From: Miltoncostaea sp050249835
GTDB taxonomy: Bacteria > Actinomycetota > Thermoleophilia > Miltoncostaeales > Miltoncostaeaceae
Direction of reading: 5' to 3'
DNA length: 64,000 nt
NCBI GenBank assembly: GCA_050249835.1
Contig: JBFWPT010000001.1
Span: 62,001-126,000, forward strand
Shown here: positions 1 through 7,650 of the stretch, in pieces
Position numbering within the stretch: the stretch's first letter is position 1
How the letters are laid out: each line of letters opens with the position of its first letter
Program-made: the position numbers and the translations under genes
Notes under the pieces: generated by a model
Told to the model about the DNA's origin: nothing
The model's input: only the letters and a program-made list of their open reading frames with translations
Databases searched by the model: none

Positions 1-279
1 GGACAGCCCGAACGCCGCACCCACCAGGGCGCCCATCACCACGCGCGGCAGGCGGAACTCGCGGATGACGACCTCCGCGAGCCCCTCCCCGCGGCCGAGC
101 AGCGTCGCGACCACGTCGGCCACCGGGATGGCGTAGCCGCCGAGGCAGAGGCCGAGCCCGGCGAGACCCAGGACCACCAGCGCGAGGACGCCCGTCACCA
201 GGCGGCCGCGCCGGCGCTCCTCCCTCCGCCGGCCGGCGACCCGGGCGACCGCCGCGTCGGTGGGCACGGCGGTGCTCAC
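1..279 (-). CDS. FecCD-family iron-siderophore permease, N-terminal part (cut by window edge)
   Basis: This is the second transmembrane subunit of a siderophore/heme ABC importer in the cytoplasmic membrane. Only the first 93 codons are visible; the gene runs off the left edge. It starts GTG at 279 and overlaps the stop of the preceding permease as GTGA, so the two are translationally coupled. The N-terminus is Arg-rich (residues 13-27), followed by a hydrophobic helix (about 28-48) and then IREFRLPRVVMGALVGAAFG. That RLPR-V segment is the typical entry to the second FecCD helix. The pairing of two FecCD genes behind one binding protein suggests a heterodimeric permease. The substrate cannot be read from sequence. 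Confidence 0.85.
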   Translation of the reverse strand, partial: MSTAVPTDAAVARVAGRRREERRRGRLVTGVLALVVLGLAGLGLCLGGYAIPVADVVATLLGRGEGLAEVVIREFRLPRVVMGALVGAAFGLS

Positions 280-1217
280 AGGCCGGACAGCTTCGCGCGG
301 CGGACGAGGGCGATCATCACGGGGGCGCCGAGGAAGGCGACGACGATGCCGGCCTCGAGCTCGCCGGGCCGGGCGACGACGCGGCCGATCACGTCGGCGA
401 GGATCAGCAGGATCGGCCCGAGCACCACCGAGTAGGCCAGGATCCAGCGGTGGTCCGGCCCGGTCACGCGCCGGGCGAGGTGGGGGACGACGAGGCCCAC
501 GAACACGATCGGCCCGGCGAGCGCGACCGCCGACCCGCACAGCAGCACGACCGCGAGGCCGGTCGCCGCCCGGGCCCGCCGGAGGTCCTGCCCGAGGCCC
601 TGCGCCACGTCGTCGCCCAGCGAGACGGCGTTCAGCATCCTGCCCGCGCCCAGGGCGAGGGCCGCGCCCACCGCGAGGAAGGGGGTCATCACCAGCAGGG
701 TCCCGAGGTCCCGGCCCACCAGGGAGCCGACGGTCCAGAAGCGGTAGACGTCGAGCGTGTCGATGTCGGTGAGCAGGAGGATCGTGGTGAGGGAGGTCGC
801 GGCGGCCGTCACCGCCGCCCCGACCAGGGCGAGCCGGACCGGCGTCGCGCCGTCGCGGCCGATGGAGCCGATCGCGTAGACCAGGAGCGTCGCCAGGGCG
901 GCGCCGCCGAACGCGAACCAGACGTACCCCGCGGCCGTCGCGACGCCGAACCAGGTGATCGCGGCGACCACGGCCAGCGACGCGCCCGCGTTCACCCCGA
1001 GCAGCCCGGGGTCGGCGATGGGGTTGCGCGTGACGCCCTGCATCAGGGCGCCGGCCATGCCGAGCGCGGCGCCCACGGCCAGGCCGATGACCGTCCGCGG
1101 CAGCCGCTGGTCGATGACGACCGACGTGTCGTTGCCGTCGCCGCCGGGGTGGATCAGGGCGTCGAGGACCGTCGTGAAGGGGATCGACCGCGAGCCGACG
1201 GCCAGGCCGAGCAGCAC
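276..1217 (-). CDS. FecCD-family iron-siderophore ABC permease
   Basis: This is a membrane subunit of a siderophore/heme importer. It shows FecCD landmarks: GSRSIP after helix 1, QRLPRTVIGLAVGAALGMAG, and GVNAGA. From the GTG at 1217 the protein has 313 residues and begins in the middle of helix 1. The frame stays open upstream and encodes LAAGLLAAGVALALVVLLG, which completes that helix. The true start is therefore probably near 1260, at a rare codon such as CTG; I see no ATG, GTG or TTG there. It lies between the binding-protein gene (stop at 1309) and the second permease (GTGA overlap at 276-279). A perfect hairpin separates it from the binding-protein gene. Confidence 0.85.
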   Translation of the reverse strand: MLLGLAVGSRSIPFTTVLDALIHPGGDGNDTSVVIDQRLPRTVIGLAVGAALGMAGALMQGVTRNPIADPGLLGVNAGASLAVVAAITWFGVATAAGYVWFAFGGAALATLLVYAIGSIGRDGATPVRLALVGAAVTAAATSLTTILLLTDIDTLDVYRFWTVGSLVGRDLGTLLVMTPFLAVGAALALGAGRMLNAVSLGDDVAQGLGQDLRRARAATGLAVVLLCGSAVALAGPIVFVGLVVPHLARRVTGPDHRWILAYSVVLGPILLILADVIGRVVARPGELEAGIVVAFLGAPVMIALVRRAKLSGL

Positions 1218-1274
1218 GACGAGGGCCAGGGCGACGCCCGCGGCCAGCAGGCCGGCCGCGAGCGCGCCGGGCCG

Positions 1275-1300
1275 CCCGGGGGGGATGAGTCCCCCCCGGG
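1275..1300 (-). terminator. Perfect hairpin between binding-protein and permease genes
   Basis: CCCGGGGGGG at 1275-1284 and its exact complement at 1291-1300 form a 10-bp stem around a 6-nt loop (ATGAGT). It starts 9 nt after the stop codon of the siderophore-binding protein and precedes the permease start. There is no U-tract. The likely role is a partial terminator or 3' end stabiliser that keeps the binding protein in excess over the membrane subunits; this is inferred from its position. Confidence 0.6.
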
Positions 1301-1308
1301 CCGGGGCG

Positions 1309-2337
1309 CTACGGGGCGTCGACCTTCTCCGCGGCCGCCGCCAGGATCTCGACGTAGTCGTCGAGGCCCCAGGTCAGCGACAGCGCCGTCGGGGGCGACA
1401 CCGAGGCGATGAAGTCCTTGCCCACCACCTCGGCGACCGTGCCCGCCTCGACCTGCGGCAGCAGCTTCGCCGGCGCCGACGCGAGGAACTGGTCCGACAG
1501 GGCCTGGGTGTCCGAGAACGCCACCAGGATGTCGCTCTCCAGCTTGTCGAGCTGCTCGTACGAGAGCGTGTAGTAGAAGCTCTCGCCGCCCTGCGCCAGC
1601 TCCTCCACGGCCGGCGCGCTCACCAGGCCGAGGGCCTCGGTGGCCTGCACGCGGGGGTCGGCCGGCTTGTAGACGTAGAACGTGCCGGCGGAGTCCCACA
1701 CCATGGCGACGGTCTTGCCGTCGAGGACCGGGTTCTCCTCGGCCTTCGTGGCGAGTTGCGCGTCGATGTCCTCCAGCAGGGCCTCGGCCTCCGCGTCCTT
1801 GCCGAGCGCCGTGCCGACGATGCGGATCGTGTCCTGCCACGGGGTCGCCCAGGGCTCCTCCGGGTAGGCGACGGTCGGCGCGATGGCCGTCAGCAGCTCG
1901 TACTGCTCCTCGGTGATGCCCGAGTAGGGCGCGAGGATCAGGTCGGGCTTCGCGTTCGCGATCTCCTCGTACGGCGGCTCCTCGGACTCCGGGAGCACCG
2001 TCGGGATGGGCGTGCCGTCGGCCTCGAGGGCCTCGCGGATCCAGGGGAGGACCCCGTCGGCGTCGCCGCCGTAGGTCTGGGACGGGATGGCGACCGGCAC
2101 CGTGCCGAGGGCGATCGCGGCATCCGCGCTGCCCCAGCCCCAGGTCACGACCCGCTCGGGGGCCGCGTCGATCGTCGTCTCCCCGAAGGCGTGGGGGATC
2201 GTGACGGGGAAGGTGCCCGCCTCCGCGGCCGTCGAGCCGGCCGCGTCGGAGGACGAGTCGTCGTCGCTGCAGCCCGCGATGACGGCGAGCGCCGCCACCA
2301 GGGCGATCAGGAGGAACCACGTACGCCGCATCCGCAC
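1309..2337 (-). CDS. Iron-siderophore ABC transporter substrate-binding lipoprotein
   Basis: The protein of 342 residues begins with a lipoprotein signal: basic MRMRR, a hydrophobic stretch, and lipobox IAGC with Cys23, followed by an acidic/Ser linker (DDDSSSD). The mature part follows the FepB/FhuD-type fold: PHAFGETTIDAAPERVV, the helix-linked KPDLILAP (about 128-135) and SYEQLDKLESDILVAFSD. It would capture a ferric siderophore outside the membrane and deliver it to the two FecCD subunits encoded downstream. No ATPase gene is visible; it may lie beyond the left edge. GAGAGAGGTG upstream of the ATG serves as ribosome binding site. A dyad in the promoter region may be the iron-responsive operator. 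Confidence 0.9.
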   Translation of the reverse strand: MRMRRTWFLLIALVAALAVIAGCSDDDSSSDAAGSTAAEAGTFPVTIPHAFGETTIDAAPERVVTWGWGSADAAIALGTVPVAIPSQTYGGDADGVLPWIREALEADGTPIPTVLPESEEPPYEEIANAKPDLILAPYSGITEEQYELLTAIAPTVAYPEEPWATPWQDTIRIVGTALGKDAEAEALLEDIDAQLATKAEENPVLDGKTVAMVWDSAGTFYVYKPADPRVQATEALGLVSAPAVEELAQGGESFYYTLSYEQLDKLESDILVAFSDTQALSDQFLASAPAKLLPQVEAGTVAEVVGKDFIASVSPPTALSLTWGLDDYVEILAAAAEKVDAP

Positions 2338-2350
2338 CTCTCTCAGTGTG

Positions 2351-2371
2351 ACCGAACTTTAGATATTCGGT
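2351..2371. promoter_or_regulatory. Dyad upstream of siderophore importer, candidate operator
   Basis: ACCGAA and TTCGGT are separated by nine bases, forming a perfect 6-bp inverted repeat just upstream of the importer start. Its AT-rich centre contains TATCTA, a plausible -10 element reading towards the importer. Position suggests a repressor site, for example for an iron-sensing DtxR/IdeR or Fur protein, but it does not match the classic IdeR box, so the regulator is unknown. Confidence 0.4.
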
Positions 2372-2505
2372 GTACCACACTACACAGGTGCGGCCAGGCA
2401 TCGGTGACGATCCGCCCCGGCTCCCGCGAGCCCGGTCAATGGTCACCCGCCCCGGAGGGGCCTAGCCTGGGATGCGGACCCGTCACACCTGGAGAGGAGC
2501 CCGTC

Positions 2506-2847
2506 GTGTCCCTGCTCGGCACCCCCGCGGGGCGCTTCCGCGTCGTCGCCATCGCCGAGGCCCTGTCGTGGGCCGGCCTGCTGATCGGGATGGCCGTGAA
2601 GTACCTCGGCAGCGGCAGCGAGGTCGGCGTGCAGGTGTTCGGCCCCGTGCACGGCGCGATCTTCATCCTCTACGTGCTGGTCGCCCTCGCCACGTGGCGC
2701 GCCCTGCAGTGGGGAACCGGTACCGCCCTGCTCGCCCTGGTCGCGAGCATCCCGCCGTTCGGCACCTGGGTCTTCGAGCGCTGGGCCCTGAAGACCGGCC
2801 GCCTCGGCTACACGCCCGGGGGCGGGGAGCCGATCGCCTCCAGGTAG
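2506..2847 (+). CDS. DUF3817 family small membrane protein
   Basis: The protein has 113 residues. A GTG start at 2506 is chosen because GGAGAGGAG lies just upstream. The sequence resembles DUF3817: FRVVAIAEALSWAGLLIGM, KYLGSG, then PVHGAIFILYVLVAL and a third hydrophobic helix ending in FGTWVFERW. Three membrane helices are predicted, typical of this short actinobacterial family of unknown function. Its 3' end overlaps the 3' end of the convergent FAD monooxygenase gene by 40 bp, so the last 13 codons are read on both strands. Confidence 0.8.
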   Translation: MSLLGTPAGRFRVVAIAEALSWAGLLIGMAVKYLGSGSEVGVQVFGPVHGAIFILYVLVALATWRALQWGTGTALLALVASIPPFGTWVFERWALKTGRLGYTPGGGEPIASR

Positions 2848-4379
2848 TCCCGCACGGCCTCGGGGTCGTCCAGCTCGGCGCGCAGGCCGATGTAGCCGTC
2901 GGGGCGCACGAGCAGCAGGCCGCCCCGGTCGCCCAGGCCGTACCGCCCGGCGGCGAGGCGCTCCGGGTCGGGGATCCGGGCGTCGAACTCCACGCCCCCG
3001 CGGCCCAGGTCGCCCACCAGCACGTGCCGGTCCACATCGGCCCGGACCAGCGTCTCGGGCACCCCGTCGGCGCCGGCGATGTAGAGCGCGGTGTGGCCGG
3101 ACCCCGCGGCGAGGGCGTCGTGCAGGGAGGACGGCAGGCCGGGGACGTCCGGCGCGGCGTCGCCGGGGCGCGGGCCCCCGTGCGTGCCCCGCGCGCCCGC
3201 GACGACGGGCGAGTCGCGGTAGGCGACGTCCGTCTCCTCCACCGAGTCGGCCAGGCGGTGCGCGACCGGCGCGAGGCCGGCGCCGATGTGGATGCCGGCG
3301 TTGCGGATCGCGCGGGCGATCGGCAGGCGCAGGGTGCCGACGTCGGTGAGCCGGGTGGTCTGGGTGATGACGCGGGCCGCGACCGGGTGGCGCTCGTCGT
3401 GGTAGCTGTCGAGCAGCGCCTCGGAGGCCCGGCCCCGCACGGCCAGCGCGAGCTTCCAGCCGAGGTTGAACGCGTCCTGCAGGCCGGTGTTCATGCCCTG
3501 CCCGCCGGCCGGGCTGTGGATGTGGGCGGCGTCGCCCGCCAGGAAGGCGCGGCCGTGGCGGTAGGCCGCGACCTGGGCGTGGTGGATCTCGAAGGTCGTC
3601 AGCCAGTGGGCGGCCGTGAGCGCGATGCCGCCGCCCCGGGCGTCGCACGCCTCCTGCAGCCGCGGCAGCGTGGCCTCGCCGGCCGGCTCGCCGTGGGGGA
3701 TCTGGGCGATGACGCGCAGGCGCTCCCCCAGCATCGGGAACACCAGCAGCGGCGGCTGGTCCTTGGAGAAGAAGGTGTGCATCGCGTCGCGGTCCAGGTC
3801 GTGGCGGGCCTCGACGTCGCCCATCAGGAACCGCTCGCCCTCGAAGGAGCCCGACAGGCGGTCGCCCACCTGCTCGCGCACGGTGCTGTGGCCGCCGTCG
3901 GCGCCCACGATCCAGCCCGCCGCGATCTCCTCGGCCCCGCCGGCGCCCGCCACCGTGGCGCGCACGCCCGAGTCGTCCTGCTCCAGGCCGGTCAGCGTGA
4001 CGCCGCGCTCCACGGTCACGCCGAGCCGCTCCAGGTGCCCGCCCAGCACGCGCTCGGTCTCGGTCTGCGCCGTCACCAGGGAGTAGGCGTGCGGGCTGTC
4101 GACCGTGTCCAGGTCGAGCCGCGCCAGCGCCTTCCCGTCGGCGTGGAACTCCATCGCCCCGGTGTGGACCCCGGTCGTGTCCAGCTCCGCCCGGACGCCG
4201 ACGCGGTCGAGCATCTCCAGGCTGCGGGCGTGGACGATGATGGCCCGCGACTCGTCCGTCGGCGCCGGGAGCAGGTCGATGATCCGCACCCGCACGTCGC
4301 GGCGGGCGAGCTCGATCGCGGCGACCAGGCCCACGGGCCCGGCTCCCACCACGAGGACGTCGGTCGGCATGGCGGGCAT
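2808..4379 (-). CDS. FAD-dependent aromatic hydroxylase/monooxygenase
   Basis: The 523-residue protein is a class A flavoprotein monooxygenase of the p-hydroxybenzoate/polyketide hydroxylase type, which uses NAD(P)H and O2 to hydroxylate an aromatic ring. It has the N-terminal dinucleotide fold VVGAGPVG (residues 10-17), the VGADGGHSTVR segment, and the second FAD motif FLAGDAAHIHSPAGGQGMN near residue 283. A C-terminal thioredoxin-like extension ends in LLVRPDGYIGLR, as in pentachlorophenol and aklavinone hydroxylases. It is the third gene of a tight operon behind a cupin and an alpha/beta hydrolase (7-bp gap), which suggests a small aromatic or polyketide modification pathway. The substrate is not deducible. 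Confidence 0.88.
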   Translation of the reverse strand: MPAMPTDVLVVGAGPVGLVAAIELARRDVRVRIIDLLPAPTDESRAIIVHARSLEMLDRVGVRAELDTTGVHTGAMEFHADGKALARLDLDTVDSPHAYSLVTAQTETERVLGGHLERLGVTVERGVTLTGLEQDDSGVRATVAGAGGAEEIAAGWIVGADGGHSTVREQVGDRLSGSFEGERFLMGDVEARHDLDRDAMHTFFSKDQPPLLVFPMLGERLRVIAQIPHGEPAGEATLPRLQEACDARGGGIALTAAHWLTTFEIHHAQVAAYRHGRAFLAGDAAHIHSPAGGQGMNTGLQDAFNLGWKLALAVRGRASEALLDSYHDERHPVAARVITQTTRLTDVGTLRLPIARAIRNAGIHIGAGLAPVAHRLADSVEETDVAYRDSPVVAGARGTHGGPRPGDAAPDVPGLPSSLHDALAAGSGHTALYIAGADGVPETLVRADVDRHVLVGDLGRGGVEFDARIPDPERLAAGRYGLGDRGGLLLVRPDGYIGLRAELDDPEAVRDYLEAIGSPPPGV

Positions 4380-4386
4380 TCTGGCG

Positions 4387-5193
4387 CTACCCCCCGACGG
4401 AGGCCATGAACTCGAGCGTCACCGCGGTGAAACGATCGGGATCCTCGTTGAATCCCGCGTGGGAGAGCCCCTCGAACACGTGCAGGCGGCTGTCCCGGAT
4501 GCCCTCGGTCATCGCGGGGGCGAAGCGGGTGGAGGTGAGGGCGTCGAGCGCGCCGTAGGTCACCAGCGTCGGCGCGGCGATGCGGCCGAGCGCCTCCCGG
4601 GCGTCGTGGCCGCGCACCGCCTGCGCCCCGGCGTCGAAGCCGGCGACGCTCTGCGGCGGCCGGCTGCGCGCGATGGCACCGAACTCCTCCAGCACGTCCG
4701 GTCGCTCCGCGTACATCGCGGCCGTGAAGGCCCAGGGGAAGATGCCCGTGACGACGGCGTCGGCGACGGTGGGCGCGGCGCGCACCAGGGTGTCCCAGCC
4801 GTCGAGCACCGTCGCCATGTAGGCGTCGGTGACGTCCCAGGTGCTGTGCAACGCGAGGCTGCGCACCCGCTCGGGGTGGCGCGCCGCCAGGTGGGTCGCG
4901 ACGGCCGACCCGAGCGAGACGCCGGCGACGTGGGTGGAGGCGATCCCGAGGGCGTCCAGCAGGGCGGCCATCTCGTCGGCGTACCGGATCGTCGACGCCG
5001 CGCCCTCCGGCGGCGGGGAGAGGCCGACCCCGGGGAGGTCCACGGAGATGCACGTGTACCGCTCTGAGTAGCCCGGCACCTGGAAGCCCCAGCACGAGAG
5101 GTCGGCGCCGAGGCACGGCAACAGGAGCAGGGGCTCCCCGCTCCCCGTGACCTCGTGGTTGATCGACGCCCCGCGGACCTCGGTGACCGGCAC
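4387..5193 (-). CDS. Alpha/beta hydrolase
   Basis: The 268-residue cytosolic hydrolase has an intact catalytic triad: nucleophile Ser93 in GVSLGS, acid Asp217 in YGALDALTS, and His245 in EGLSHAGF. The N-terminal part carries the oxyanion region (LLLPCLGADLSCWG) and VDLPGVGLS. Length and motifs match ester, lactone or C-C bond hydrolases such as 3-oxoadipate enol-lactonase-like enzymes. It is separated by 6 bp from the cupin gene upstream and 7 bp from the flavin monooxygenase downstream, so co-transcription is near certain. The substrate is unknown. Confidence 0.87.
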   Translation of the reverse strand: MPVTEVRGASINHEVTGSGEPLLLLPCLGADLSCWGFQVPGYSERYTCISVDLPGVGLSPPPEGAASTIRYADEMAALLDALGIASTHVAGVSLGSAVATHLAARHPERVRSLALHSTWDVTDAYMATVLDGWDTLVRAAPTVADAVVTGIFPWAFTAAMYAERPDVLEEFGAIARSRPPQSVAGFDAGAQAVRGHDAREALGRIAAPTLVTYGALDALTSTRFAPAMTEGIRDSRLHVFEGLSHAGFNEDPDRFTAVTLEFMASVGG

Positions 5194-5199
5194 GCGGCC

Positions 5200-5688
5200 T
5201 CAGCCCCCGGAGGGCTGCGCCGCGATGGCGACCGCGGCCAGGATGCACGGGCCGGTGCCGCGGTTCTCCCACGCGTGCGTCACGCCGCGCACGACGGCGC
5301 AGTCGCCCGGACCCAGCGTGACCTCGTCGCCGCCCTCGATCATGAGGACGATCTCGCCGCTCACCACGACGTTGTGGTCGAGCGTGTCGGTGCGGTGCCA
5401 GAGGGGCTCGCCCGACGGGGCCGGGAACTGCACCACCCGCAGCAGGGTTCCGTCGGCCGGCGGGCCGATGGCGAACCCGGCTGGCACCGGGTCGGCGCCG
5501 GACGGGTCATTGGCGGGCGGCAGCCCGGCCGACGCCCAGACGTCCGTGAGCCCCAGGTCGGGGGGCAGCCCGGGGAGTGTCGCGACGTGGGGCGAGTCGC
5601 CGTCGAAGGTGAACGCCGCGGCGCCGTCCGCGCCGGGCCCCGCGACCACCCTGCGCACCGGGGCGATGCCCCCGCCCGTCGCGCCCAT
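5200..5688 (-). CDS. Cupin-domain protein
   Basis: The protein has 162 residues. The start is set at ATG 5688 because GGGAGGGG precedes it; the longer open frame upstream has no ribosome site. The C-terminal half is a cupin barrel: EPLWHRTDTLDHNVVVSGEI gives two His and an Asp in the first motif, and GDCAVVRGVTHAWENRG the second. The metal-binding Glu of motif 1 is not obvious, so it may be a sensor or a divergent dioxygenase. It heads the operon cupin - hydrolase - FAD monooxygenase, 6 bp before the hydrolase. Small cupins in such operons often act on aromatic or polyketide intermediates; that role is inferred here. Confidence 0.8.
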   Translation of the reverse strand: MGATGGGIAPVRRVVAGPGADGAAAFTFDGDSPHVATLPGLPPDLGLTDVWASAGLPPANDPSGADPVPAGFAIGPPADGTLLRVVQFPAPSGEPLWHRTDTLDHNVVVSGEIVLMIEGGDEVTLGPGDCAVVRGVTHAWENRGTGPCILAAVAIAAQPSGG

Positions 5689-5809
5689 CGCCCCTCCCTC
5701 TCGCCGGACCGTGGGACGAGCGTACCGGCGACCCTGTTCGCACGGCCCGCGTGGCCGGGGCGATCGGTCATGATCGACGGCATGCCACGACGCGGCCGCG
5801 CCTGATCGC

Positions 5810-6208
5810 ATGACCCGGCTGCGCCCCGCGCTGCGCCGGGTGACCCTGGCGGCGGCCGTGCCCTACGGCTTCACGCTGGCGATCTGGGGGTCGGGGGCCG
5901 TGGCGGTCGCGGAGATGGGCGCGCCCGACATCCTCGACGTGCTGCTGTTCGTCGGGGGCGCCATCGGGGCCTTCGTCGTCATCGAGCTGGTCGCCCACGG
6001 CGGCCGGCGGGTCGGCGACCCGGGGCCGCCGCCGGCGCAGGTCTGGACCTACGCCCATCTGGTCTCGGCCGGCGGCGCCGTGGGCGTCACGGCGGCCGTC
6101 GTCCAGCTCCCCCTGGGGGCCGCGGACTGGGTGCTCGCCGGCGTCAGCGGCTGCGGCGTCTACCTCCTCGCGACGGCGACCGCCCTCGTGGCGGCCGCGG
6201 GCCGATGA
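5810..6208 (+). CDS. Small four-helix membrane protein, unknown function
   Basis: This 132-residue protein has four hydrophobic segments: about 11-33, 40-62 (ending IELVAHGG), 80-102 and 106-130. A short Arg/Pro loop (GGRRVGDPGPPP) lies between helices 2 and 3. The N-terminus is basic (MTRLRPALRR). I recognise no family. It lies divergent from the cupin operon with about 120 bp between, and just upstream of a phosphoribosyltransferase gene on the same strand (34-bp gap). Confidence 0.6.
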   Translation: MTRLRPALRRVTLAAAVPYGFTLAIWGSGAVAVAEMGAPDILDVLLFVGGAIGAFVVIELVAHGGRRVGDPGPPPAQVWTYAHLVSAGGAVGVTAAVVQLPLGAADWVLAGVSGCGVYLLATATALVAAAGR

Positions 6209-6242
6209 CCCAACCGCCCGCGAACGTGGGAGACTGCCGGGT

Positions 6243-6710
6243 GTGAGCGCCCCGCCCGTCGAGACCGAGGTGATGGCCTGGGAGGACGTCGGCGTCTCGG
6301 CGCGCCACATCGCGGACCTGGTCGAGGCGGACGGCTACCGGCCGGACATCATCCTGGGCATCGCGCGCGGCGGGCTCATCCCGGCGGCGGCCGTGGCCTA
6401 CGCCCTCGGCGTGAAGAACACCTTCACGATGAACGTCGAGTTCTACACCGGGGTCGACCAGCGGCTGGACGTGCCCATGGTGCTCCCCCCGGTGCCGGAG
6501 CTGGTGGACGTCGGCGACGCCGATCTGCTCATCGTGGACGACGTCGCCGACACCGGCCGCACCCTCGAGGTCGTGCAGGAGTTCTGCGCGGGCAAGGTGG
6601 CCCGCGTGCGCGCCGCGGTCCTCTACGAGAAGCCGCACTCGCTGGTGCGCTGCGAGTACGTCTGGCGCCACACGGACCGGTGGATCACGTTCCCCTGGAG
6701 CGCCGACTAG
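6243..6710 (+). CDS. Phosphoribosyltransferase
   Basis: This 155-residue protein of the type I PRTase fold starts at GTG 6243. It has the PRPP-binding loop LLIVDDVADTGRTL (residues 95-108), the ARGG loop (41-44) that binds pyrophosphate, and a flexible-loop region VEFYTG. The short length and simple hood resemble xanthine/hypoxanthine-guanine (Gpt-like) enzymes that salvage purine bases, though the C-terminal base-recognition segment (WRHTDRWITFPW) also fits the loosely annotated purine PRTases common in Actinobacteria and archaea. The exact base is uncertain. Confidence 0.82.
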   Translation: MSAPPVETEVMAWEDVGVSARHIADLVEADGYRPDIILGIARGGLIPAAAVAYALGVKNTFTMNVEFYTGVDQRLDVPMVLPPVPELVDVGDADLLIVDDVADTGRTLEVVQEFCAGKVARVRAAVLYEKPHSLVRCEYVWRHTDRWITFPWSAD

Positions 6711-7196
6711 CTAGGCCGCGCGGCCGGCCTCGGTGAGGATCGCGGCCGCGGCCGCCGGGTCCGGGGTGCTGATCGTGACCCGCCGCCCGTTGACCAGGGT
6801 GAGCCGCAGCGCCTCGCCGCCGCGGAGGGTGAGCATCGTCCCCCGGCCGGGCCACCAGTGGACGCCCCAGGTCCAGTGCGACGCGGGCACATCGACCACC
6901 TCCGCCCGCGCGATGCGCTCGAGCGGGTAGCGGAAGCGCGGCCACCCGAGCACCCCGAGGTGCACGGTCACCCCGCGCGGGCCGGCGGTCGCGCGCAGGC
7001 TGGAGGCGATGAGCACCACCACGGCCGTGGGGGCGACGATCAGGACCGGGAACACGATCTGCTCCGCCGCGCTCCACCCCTCGCTCTGGGCGGCGAGCGC
7101 CAGGAGCGGGACCAGGAGGACGCACATCAGGACGAGCACCGGCCAGTTCGTGGAGCGGCCGGTGTAGACGGCGTAGGCCTGGGGGTGCGTGGTCAT
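6711..7196 (-). CDS. Membrane protein with PH-like domain, partner of GntR regulator
   Basis: The protein has 161 residues. ATG 7196 overlaps the stop of the regulator upstream as ATGA, so the two are translationally coupled. Two hydrophobic helices (about 13-33 and 45-65) are followed by a beta-rich tail with ...GVTVHLGVLGWPRFRYPLERI and MLTLRGGEALRLTLVNGRRVTISTPDP. That pattern is typical of short PH-like (DUF1648/PF10882-like) modules next to YtrA-type regulators. It is probably the target of the regulator with which it shares an operon; the physiological role is unknown. Confidence 0.7.
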   Translation of the reverse strand: MTTHPQAYAVYTGRSTNWPVLVLMCVLLVPLLALAAQSEGWSAAEQIVFPVLIVAPTAVVVLIASSLRATAGPRGVTVHLGVLGWPRFRYPLERIARAEVVDVPASHWTWGVHWWPGRGTMLTLRGGEALRLTLVNGRRVTISTPDPAAAAAILTEAGRAA

Positions 7197-7540
7197 GCGA
7201 GCTCCCGGATGAGCCGGACGAGGTCGTCGCCGCTGAGGCCGTCCGCCCGCCCGGCGTCGATGAGGCGGTTGGCGGCCTCCACGACGGCGGCGCGCGGCCG
7301 CGTGGAGCGGGCGACGCGCGCGCCCCGGCCGCGGCGGAACTCCAGGACGCCCTCGTCGCGCAGCCGCCGGTAGGCGGCGAGGACCGTGTTGCGGTCGACC
7401 GACAGGGCCTCCCCGAGCTCGGCGGCCGGCGGCAGCCGGTCGCCCACGGCCAGCTCGCCCCGCGAGACGCCGCGCCGCACGCAGGTGACGATCTGATCCC
7501 GCAGGGGCTCCGGGGAGGAGTGGTCGATGTGCCACAACAT
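7193..7540 (-). CDS. GntR-family (YtrA subfamily) transcriptional regulator
   Basis: The regulator has 115 residues. The start is chosen at ATG 7540 (MLWHIDHSSPEPLRDQI). The winged helix-turn-helix spans residues 10-77: LPPAAELGEALSVDRNTVLAAYRRLRDEGVLEFRRGRG. The short C-terminal region (about 35 residues) has no ligand domain and is typical of YtrA proteins, which repress adjacent transporter or membrane genes. A perfect 7-bp inverted repeat overlaps its own start codon, pointing to autoregulation. There is no Shine-Dalgarno before the ATG, so the message may be leaderless. Confidence 0.88.
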   Translation of the reverse strand: MLWHIDHSSPEPLRDQIVTCVRRGVSRGELAVGDRLPPAAELGEALSVDRNTVLAAYRRLRDEGVLEFRRGRGARVARSTRPRAAVVEAANRLIDAGRADGLSGDDLVRLIRELA

Positions 7541-7563
7541 GGTGCCAGCGACACTAGCACCAT
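7539..7563. promoter_or_regulatory. Inverted repeat over the start of the YtrA-type gene (operator)
   Basis: ATGGTGC (7539-7545) and GCACCAT (7557-7563) form a perfect 7-bp inverted repeat with an 11-nt spacer. Its left arm includes the start codon of the GntR regulator. TAGTGT, read on the minus strand within the spacer, ends 10 nt before the ATG and could be the -10 box. A bound repressor would block both promoter and start. A second small dyad (CGACT/AGTCG) lies at 7566-7580. Confidence 0.55.
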
Positions 7564-7650
7564 ACGACTCATGCAGTCGAGCCATGACGCGCGGACGCGC
7601 AGCCGGGTACCGTGCGCCCCATCCGGACACCGACGGGGAGCGGCCCTGGC

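Noticed and set aside
955..2847. Long plus-strand open frame of 630 codons
   Set aside because: Only its last 114 codons (DUF3817, from GTG 2506) are real; the rest is Arg/Gly-rich shadow of the siderophore binding-protein and permease genes on the other strand.
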